Of a stretch of DNA of 64,000 bases, positions 56,401 to 64,000 are shown in pieces; the stretch's first letter is position 1, and each line of letters opens with the position of its first letter. Both the position numbers and the translations under genes were made by a program. Origin of the DNA: Neurospora tetraspora (lineage: Eukaryota; Ascomycota; Sordariomycetes; Sordariales; Sordariaceae); contig NW_026944383.1 in assembly GCF_033439725.1 (NCBI RefSeq), positions 2,294,001 to 2,358,000 of the forward strand. The letters run 5' to 3'. The notes below the pieces were generated by a model that was not told the origin of the DNA, did no database searches, and worked only from the letters and a program-made list of their open reading frames with translations.

Positions 56401-59400
56401 ATTTATTAATATATTCTAGTAAGTATATTCTTTATAATTAAAAATTAAAAATTAGTACGTTAAGAATTCGTATTTACGGACTATTTTAATATATAAAGTT
56501 ATTAAAATATCGATATCCTATAAATTTAATAAGTATTTGTAAGTAGCTTCCCTTCTTTAAAGTATAAATAATTATTATATTACTTATACTACCCGAATTG
56601 GAAATATATATTCGTTTATTATTTTCTTATATACCCGGGACCCTTATAGGTTCGAAGCCGATCCAATTTATAAATATTTCTTAGAAATACTTCATATTTT
56701 TAGCCTAATATTTATCGAATTTTATTTCTACAGCTAACTTAATATAGTTTTAACGTTAAAATAATTAGTCGAAATCGGTTAGTAATCTTTTAATTAAATT
56801 GAAATCGTTTAATAATCGATTAATTAAATCGGTCTTACTTAATAATTTATTAAATATATTATATAATATTAATAATTATAAAAAGAAAGGAAGTTATTGC
56901 TAATTAGTCTAACGAATATTCTAATTAGAGTAGCGAAGGATAACGTTTATAAAAGCCTTATTATTTAAAGTAAATTCATAAACAAAATTAATTAGACTGA
57001 TATTCAAATCGAAAACGACGAATAGTTAAATACTTTACGAAACAACGATACTAAATTAATAATTTAATATTTAACTTTAGTAACGCTATTAAAACTTTAA
57101 CCCTTACCCTTCAAATACAGTATCGATAAGGGCGAAAATTTATTCGTATTAGTCTTTAACAAACGGTGTTTAAGCGCCGATAGTATTTTTAATACGTTTA
57201 ATAGGTAAGACCCGGAATCGATAAACTTTTTTATAAAAAAAGAAAATAACTACCCTAATCTACCTTCATTACTTACGGGCTTACGTAGACGATACTAAAT
57301 TAACGAGCAACTTATTTTTACTAAGAGTATAGTAACTATAAATGCTAATCTTACTAAGAGTATGGTAATTATAAATATTAATTTTACTACGAAGAAGGTA
57401 GTTGCAAATACTAATCTTATAGTGATTTGGGGTGGTATGCCTTATAATTTTTGCGCTGATTTTTTCACGATTTTTCTACAATGCATTTTGTTCAGGAGCA
57501 TGGTTACAAGACTGAAAGGAATTGGTCAGCTGACATTGATCAAGGATTATAGGAAAGATTGGAAGATTGACAGATAGCTAATCGTATGGATTGTCTAGAT
57601 GGATAATTACTTATCTATAATTGATAGATAAAATTCGATAAGCTATTGATAGAAAAAGAACACTAATGGAAAAAGAAGACTAATGGAAGAAGAATGGAAG
57701 AATAGGAAGATAATAAAAAGGAAAGGGGATCAACACCAAGAAAAAGATTATAAGAAGAGAAAATAATAAGGAAGTAATAACATTCTTTTTAAATATACTC
57801 TAATATACTTTAGTTGAATACTTTAAATCGCCTTTCATTATTTCTTTGCATAAAATATCTAATTAGTCATTTTATTTATAATTACGCGTTTTCCTAATCT
57901 TTTACTTTTCTATTGAAGAGAAAGTTACCTTTATTTATTAATTATCGCATAGTAAGCTCTATATTTATTTATTCTTTGGATTTTAAAATCATTCACAACC
58001 TATTTGTTTACTCTCTTTAACCCTCCTCTCTTTAAACCTCAAACTTTATCCTTTCTATCCACAATTAGTACTAATTACTTCGTTTACTTAAATTATATTT
58101 TCTAATAGTAAAGCCTTAATTAATTATTTATAACAAAATTTTATTATAGTACGTAGCGTGTTTTATATTATATTATTATACTATTTTAATTTATTTTAAA
58201 TTAGTAATAAGGATGAAATAGGTTATAAACTTATTATTAAATTAGTGGAAACGAAAATGGGAAGTTTATAGTTAGAATTTTCCATCCTCGTTACGGTTTA
58301 CCCATTTTCTGAGAAGGTTAATTAATTATTTATTTTAAAACTATATTAAAATCATTAAATCGGAAGAACGACGAAAGCCTTAGAACTAATTATATAATAA
58401 TTCCGGGGCCCTCGATAATATTAATATTTAGTTACTTTAATAACTATATTGAATCGTCGACGTTATAAAAGAACGGACGCAATTAGAAAGTAGCGATTAT
58501 TTAGGTATAACGATAATAATATAATGAAAGATAACGATAGTTCGATAAGTGATTGGATGAAATAATAAGAACGACCGAACGTAATTAGATATAAATATGG
58601 ACGATAAATTAAATACGATAATTATAATAGTTATAACCGTTCGTATAATAGTAATAGTTTGATAGTTAAATAGTTAATTAACGGACGAATACTAAATAGT
58701 ATTTAAGGTAACAAACCTTTAAATAACGTTTACAACCTTTATTTTAGAATAAAAGATTAAATGAAGTTTAATCTACCTTTTTATAAGTATATAATTAAAT
58801 ATTTTTATAATAAAATATTCTTATAAAATATTTTTATTAATTTCTTTCTTTAAAAAATATATCTTCGGTTACGATTAATACTTTTTACTTCTTAATAAGA
58901 TTTATTATTATAATTAAAAAAATATATAGAAATATAATCGGATAGTATAATCCTTATTAGAAAGTATTATATTAGTCGCCTCCGCAATACGGACGATAGT
59001 AAGAGAAAGAGCTACTTTTCAATAATTGTAGTAATTTCTGAAGAAAATATTAAAAAAGAACGTTATAATATTCCTTTTATTAGGTAAAAGAAATATTTAA
59101 GAAAAAGAATTATTAGTATTAACTAATTAGAAAAGTATATTAATACTAACGAAAGAATTAAGAGATAAAAAGTTTATAATCCTATAATAATCGTTAGGAA
59201 AAAAAAAAGGAAGAGGGATATGGATAGTAGCGACGACAATATTTTGGGAATTTTATTCACTAATTTTAATTTAGATACTTCTAATTAAAAACCAATTTTT
59301 AAATTACCTCCTTTACCTCTTTTACCTTTTTTACCTTTAAAATTTCCTTTATTTCTTTTACCTCCTTCTCCTTTATTATTACCCTTACTACTTCCCTTAC

Positions 59401-62400
59401 TACTACTATCGTTACCCTTATATATACCCGAAATTACTTTCTTCTACTTCTTAATATTTAATTAACTTATTATATCTAATTGAAATTAGGTACTTAATTA
59501 GATACAATTACTTTCTTTATTTCCCTTAAAGTTTTCACAACCCATCTTATATTTCAATAGAAATTTAAATAATTTATAATTTTACTTTCTTTACCCTATA
59601 ATAGAATTAACGGATATTTTTCTTGTTATGACGAATAGTGATAAAAAGACTCCTAACAATATTCCGCCAAATTTTGAAATTATATCTTTAAAGATTTGTT
59701 TACTAGAAGCCTATTTCGAATATTAACGGCCAAACTTTTAATTACTATCTTTATAATTAATTACATACTTAATAAAAAGTTCAAAAGTAAAAAGATTAAT
59801 CAATACCTCGAAAAATTAAATAAACGTATCGAAAATTACGCGCTATTTGATCGAATGAAACTTGACGTATAATATTAATAATATACTAATAATATTAAAG
59901 GAATTTGCTAGGAAATTATTCGCGTTCTTAACGATAACGATAAATTTAATTAGGAATAGTACTATAAATAATTAAAATAAGAATTCTTCGCCCTAGACCC
60001 TAAGTAGACCGATTTAAAAATTATATCGTTTAAGATTTTTTATAATAAGTTAATTCTTTATTAAAAATTAAATATTATTAATACGATACTTTTATATTTT
60101 ATTGCTCTATTAAAGTAACCCGGTAAAGAGAAAGAATATACGAAATTATTTGTATTTAAAGGTTTCTACCTTAAATTAAATAAGAAGACGCGGTAAATAA
60201 TTATAAATTATATTAGCTTTAAAGACAATTTATATAAAATAATATAATTCGAATTTAGTACGCAAATTACTAAGGCAATTATTAAACTATTTAATAGAGG
60301 AGAGGAGGATACGATAATAGATTCATCCTATAATAATTCCTTTAATAACGAACGAATTACTATAATTAAATTAAAGAAAAAGACGAAGAGTAGTTCGACC
60401 CGGAAAGTTCGTCTTAATAACGGATTAAATAATAATTCTAATAAGATCGTTAAAAAAATTAAAATTATAGTAAAGGAAATAAAGCCTTCACCAATCAACT
60501 TTAATAATATAACTAATAAATCCGATATTAAATAAATTACCAAATAAATAAAGAATTTAGTACTAAAAGTATCAGTTATTAAGAAGAAGACTAATATATA
60601 ATAAGAGCCAGAAAATTATTAGACCAATTTTAGCGCCGTTAATAATATTTTAATTAATACTAATAATTCCTGTAATAATACTTTTAATTTAATTCGAAGA
60701 GGAGGATTCGGACGAAGAAGGAAGAATATATTAGGGTAAGGTTAGAACGGTAACTATAAATGTTAATACTATTAGTATAGCGGTAATTATTTTTAGTACG
60801 CCTATTAAAAAATAATTACTAACTACTAAATTTATAAATTAGTAATTTATCGACCTAAAAATACTTAAACTACAATTTAAACTATAATTACTATTAACGA
60901 TAAGGAAGAAGTTTCTAATTATATTTCAAACGAGTTAATAATTTAAATGAATAAATAGGGAAGATTTAGTACTTTGGCTCGATTATAGATATTTATTTAT
61001 AATAAGATAATTAATTATAAAGCCCTATTCAATCGGTAGAAAAAGGTTATTTAGATACCTTATATAAACACTAAATTGGAATCAACCTTCGACCTTCTCT
61101 GAAACGACGCCTGAACTATATAGGAGAAAAAGAAGAAAAGTACGGAATATTAAACTAATATATTCAATACTAATATTATAAATTTTTATTATTATTAAAA
61201 TAGTTTCAATATTAGATAATTAGTCTATTAAAAGAGCGAGGGAGAATGAAAAGTGATTTTAATTCGTTAATCACTAATTACGCCATTTAATAATATATCT
61301 TTTTATTTCGTAGGTACGTATTAGATTACCGAGGGCAACATTAGTCTATATATCCCTAGTCGAGTGCTTAGTTTTAGTGAGTTTATTAAAGATGAAAGCG
61401 AAATTATAGATAAATCTTCGATCGAACTAGTAAATTCGCTAGATTTTATTAAAATAGAAATATTGGATTCCGTCGAGATAGAAATACCCGGCGATAATAA
61501 TATTTAATCGCCTATTAAATATTATAAAAAACTATCTAATTATTAAGTTATAGAATTATATATAAAGGATCCTACTTTTGAAAAGGAATTAGAAAATATA
61601 ATTGTTAAAGTACGCTAAAAGGAAGAATGGTTAGTTAAAATTAGAAAATCTGTAGAAAAGTGAATTAGCGAATAAATATTGTATTTTAATTAATTAATTT
61701 AGTACTACCGTTTGAAATAAAACAATAAAAAGGATAGTATAATAGAATAAAAGATAGGGAAGAAGATAGAAGCTTTAACTATTCTAATTAGCGAAGTTTC
61801 TTTTCTTAATCGAACTATTAAGTGCCTTTGTACGTCCGAAGATATTAATAATAATGAAGCGATATTTAATAATTACCTTCGTTTCGATTTCTAAAAAATA
61901 TTTATTATACTACCGGCACTTCCGCCTCTAATCCTAGATAATAACCGTAAGGCTACGGTAGAGGATAAGCTGATTAATTTACTAACCCTTAATTCTAATA
62001 AGGAGAATATATTATTTAAAAAGAATTGAATTATATAAACCCTTATTAAATTAAAATATAAGGACGGAAAGCCGATAAAGGCTATTGATTTTTAGGAATT
62101 TACTAATAAAACGATTAAGATTTTGAAGGATTAGTTTTTTATATTTGAAAAGGTAATAGGAATTTATATAAAATAGATCTACGCCTCGTATTAGCTATAA
62201 TGATAATAATTAAGTATAATACGGGCTTAAATAAGAATACAGTTATCGTTTCTTATTAAGGAAGTACGACGGTTAATTAATTAGAAGAGGCGATTTGAGT
62301 AGTCCCTATACTAGGCGAAAATATATAGATAAATTCGATTACGTTGAACGATTAATATATATATTTAATTAGCAATAATTTCGTATTAATATATATTGCC

Positions 62401-63740
62401 TTAATTAGGTAGAAAATAGGAGAACGGAATTCCGTCGCTAAAATATAATAAAACCTATTTTATTATATATAGTTAGAAAGATTATTATTAAATAATTACG
62501 GGTCTATTTAATTTAATTTAGCTATCCTTCAATATTCGGGCTAATTACTAAGGTTTCAATCTTACTAACTTTATTTGTATCTTTATACCCGAATAAATAA
62601 AAAATTAGGGTATTACTAAATATAAATACTAAGGTAAATACTATTATTTAGGATATAATAATCTATTACAAATTATTTATTATTTTTATTATAGTATTGA
62701 ATGTCGATAATAATAGAAGTAAAAAAAGCTTTATAGGGGAATGTTATATAAAAATATAATTAGTTCATTAATCAAAAGATATATATTTTTTCGTTACTAT
62801 AATAGAATTATTATATTACGACGTAATTCTTAATTAGCTTTTCTTTAAAAATACCTACATTCATTTTAATTATTCCTTAATTAGGATTGAGATAATTAAT
62901 ATTAAGATAGACGATATTCTAATAAAAGTTATTTTTATATTTAAATAAAAGGCTAATTTAAATATATTCTTTTATACTTTATAGGAAAAGACTCAATAGC
63001 TATTTTCTATAGAGAAATTCGTTAGTTGTCTTAGAATTATATTAAATAAATATTAATTAATTCTAAATTAGTATAACGGAGAAGCAAGTGATACAATTTT
63101 CTGACGGGTAGAAAATAAAGTAATTAATTAATTATTCAAATAGTATTATTATACGAGGGAGAGATTTTGACGATTGAAGAAATTACTTTTAAATATCATC
63201 CGAAAATTCCTAAAAAATAAATTATTCGAGGAGGATAAATTGGAAAGGTGTTTATTTAGAAAGAATAAAAGAAATAGAGAAGATAATACGAATAATCCAG
63301 CGTTAAGCGTTTTAAGAATAAAAGATAAATCTTTAAATAATATTCTTTTTAATTGATAATAAAAACGAACTTTATTAAAGGCTTATAAAAAATAAATTTT
63401 AGAACTTTGATATTTTTATACTATTCTATAACGTTCGGTATTAGTTAGTAAAACGAAAGCGGGATTAATTACGCTTACTTTTACACCTTTCAAGACAATT
63501 AATTAATTATTTCCTAAAAAGATACTAAATTTAAAGACCTTTGCTATTTATATTATATATAAGAAGAAAAATTAGAAGGTTATACCGGTTAATAATAGAC
63601 TTTTTAATAGGTTAAAATTAGAAGGACATTTTAAATAGAAGGTTAAGCGTTTTACTACCTAATAAGAAAGGATTAATAAGAGGAGGAAAACCTACCCTTC
63701 CCTTTAAAATAACGTAATTACCCTTCGCTTTTTTAAAATA
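56401..63740. other. RIP-decayed sequence, probably including upstream part of a gypsy element
   Basis: No intact gene. At about 57425-57780 the DNA is less mutated and more GC-containing. At about 61890-62520 a long plus-strand frame can be read if TAG/TAA become Gln (pieces such as KATVEDKLINLL and QFFIFEKVIGIYIKQIYASY). It lies upstream of, and on the same strand as, the gypsy pol relic, so it is plausibly the gag/protease part of that element, but I recognise no gag motif. Other short frames are chance. Confidence 0.4.
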
Positions 63741-64000
63741 GAGGAAAGTAAACGTCTAACCTTAGAACATTTTTAAATTATATTAGAAGGTATTTAAAAT
63801 ATTTTAAGTCCCGAAGAACGGAACCTTTTTATTTATATATTAAATAATCAAGAAATTACTCTAGCTTGGGATTTTAATTATATAGGGAAAATCGAACTAG
63901 ATATTTTCCTACCATAAGAAATCTACACTATCCTTCATACCACTTAGTAGAGCAAATTAATTCCTATATTAAAAGCCAATTATAGTAAAGTCTATAAGCT
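63741..64000 (+). mobile_element. Ty3/gypsy retrotransposon relic, RT-proximal pol
   Basis: The plus-strand frame from 63741, with TAG/TAA read as Gln, contains NILSPEERNLFIYILNN, then EITLAWDFNYIGKI and IYTILHTT, followed by IPILKANYSKVYKL. This is the conserved linker just before the reverse transcriptase of a large fungal Ty3/gypsy lineage (pattern LTPEE..LF..IL...E.ALAWD...KG...., PP..I.T..H..W....PIP). The RT palm itself lies beyond the window. In-frame TAG/TAA codons show RIP inactivation. Confidence 0.72.

Larger units (their letters stand above)
47241..64000. other. AT-rich RIP-type heterochromatic block
   Basis: At about 47241 the sequence changes abruptly to very AT-rich DNA rich in TpA and nearly lacking long open frames, and stays so to the window edge. 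Former coding frames can still be read if TAG/TAA/TGA are treated as mutated Gln/Trp/Arg codons, which is the RIP pattern. Recognisable contents are a SNF2-type ATPase relic (about 53.4-56.4 kb), a Ty3/gypsy pol relic (from 63741), a 24-C run (48978-49001), dispersed CTATAG-centred palindromes, and a less mutated island at about 57425-57780. Length and density fit constitutive heterochromatin (dispersed or pericentromeric); which of these cannot be told here. Confidence 0.9.

Noticed and set aside
57362-63356. Three 60-71 codon frames in the RIP block (57362, 60328, 63174)
   Set aside because: Low-complexity AT-rich frames with no start context or domain; chance openings in decayed repeats.
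47241-64000. Centromere assignment of the AT-rich block
   Set aside because: Composition fits, but dispersed heterochromatin looks the same and the block is truncated by the window edge.

Overview
The window reads as nuclear chromosomal DNA of a filamentous ascomycete, most likely a Sordariomycete close to Neurospora or Sordaria. Three things support this: short introns with GTAAGT-like donors, CTAAC/CTGAC branch sites and NAG acceptors; protein-coding genes typical of that group; and AT-rich blocks in which former coding frames are peppered with TAG/TAA, as repeat-induced point mutation (RIP) leaves them. The species call is inference.

Layout. 1-6892 is unique-looking DNA with no gene I can support, but it carries a 276-bp TA-flanked inverted-repeat element at 1576-1851. 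6893-10543 is a complete RIP-decayed hAT DNA transposon on the minus strand, with an 8-bp target duplication, an intact 541-bp solo LTR nested in it and a second undecayed 507-bp insert with intron-like borders. 10544-47240 is euchromatin. It holds a 52-aa cysteine-containing protein gene (13042-13200, minus); an 82-aa disordered protein gene (20561-20809, plus); CFT1, the CPSF160-type subunit of the mRNA 3'-end cleavage/polyadenylation factor (five exons, minus, 24423-29132); the divergent FAB1 phosphatidylinositol-3-phosphate 5-kinase gene (plus, 30538-38420, with a terminal intron that a simple ORF call misses); a secreted agmatinase/ureohydrolase gene (minus, 39027-40754, convergent to FAB1); and a DUF3176-type membrane protein gene (plus, 41290-43224) broken by two in-frame TAG codons. 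A 204-bp TA-flanked MITE lies at 46780-46983.

47241-64000 is a continuous AT-rich RIP block that runs off the right edge. In it I recognise a SNF2-type ATPase fossil (about 53.4-56.4 kb), a Ty3/gypsy retrotransposon pol fragment entering from 63741, a 24-C homopolymer, and about ten copies of a palindromic motif centred on CTATAG.

The genes do not form a pathway. CFT1 and FAB1 share a 1.4-kb divergent promoter region, FAB1 and the agmatinase gene are convergent, and the rest is lone genes in large intergenic spaces. The most informative part of the window is its transposon stratigraphy: an old RIP-mutated hAT, a later LTR insertion that escaped RIP, and two families of short TA-flanked elements in otherwise unmutated DNA. 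I found no defence island, biosynthetic cluster, tRNA, rRNA or CRISPR.
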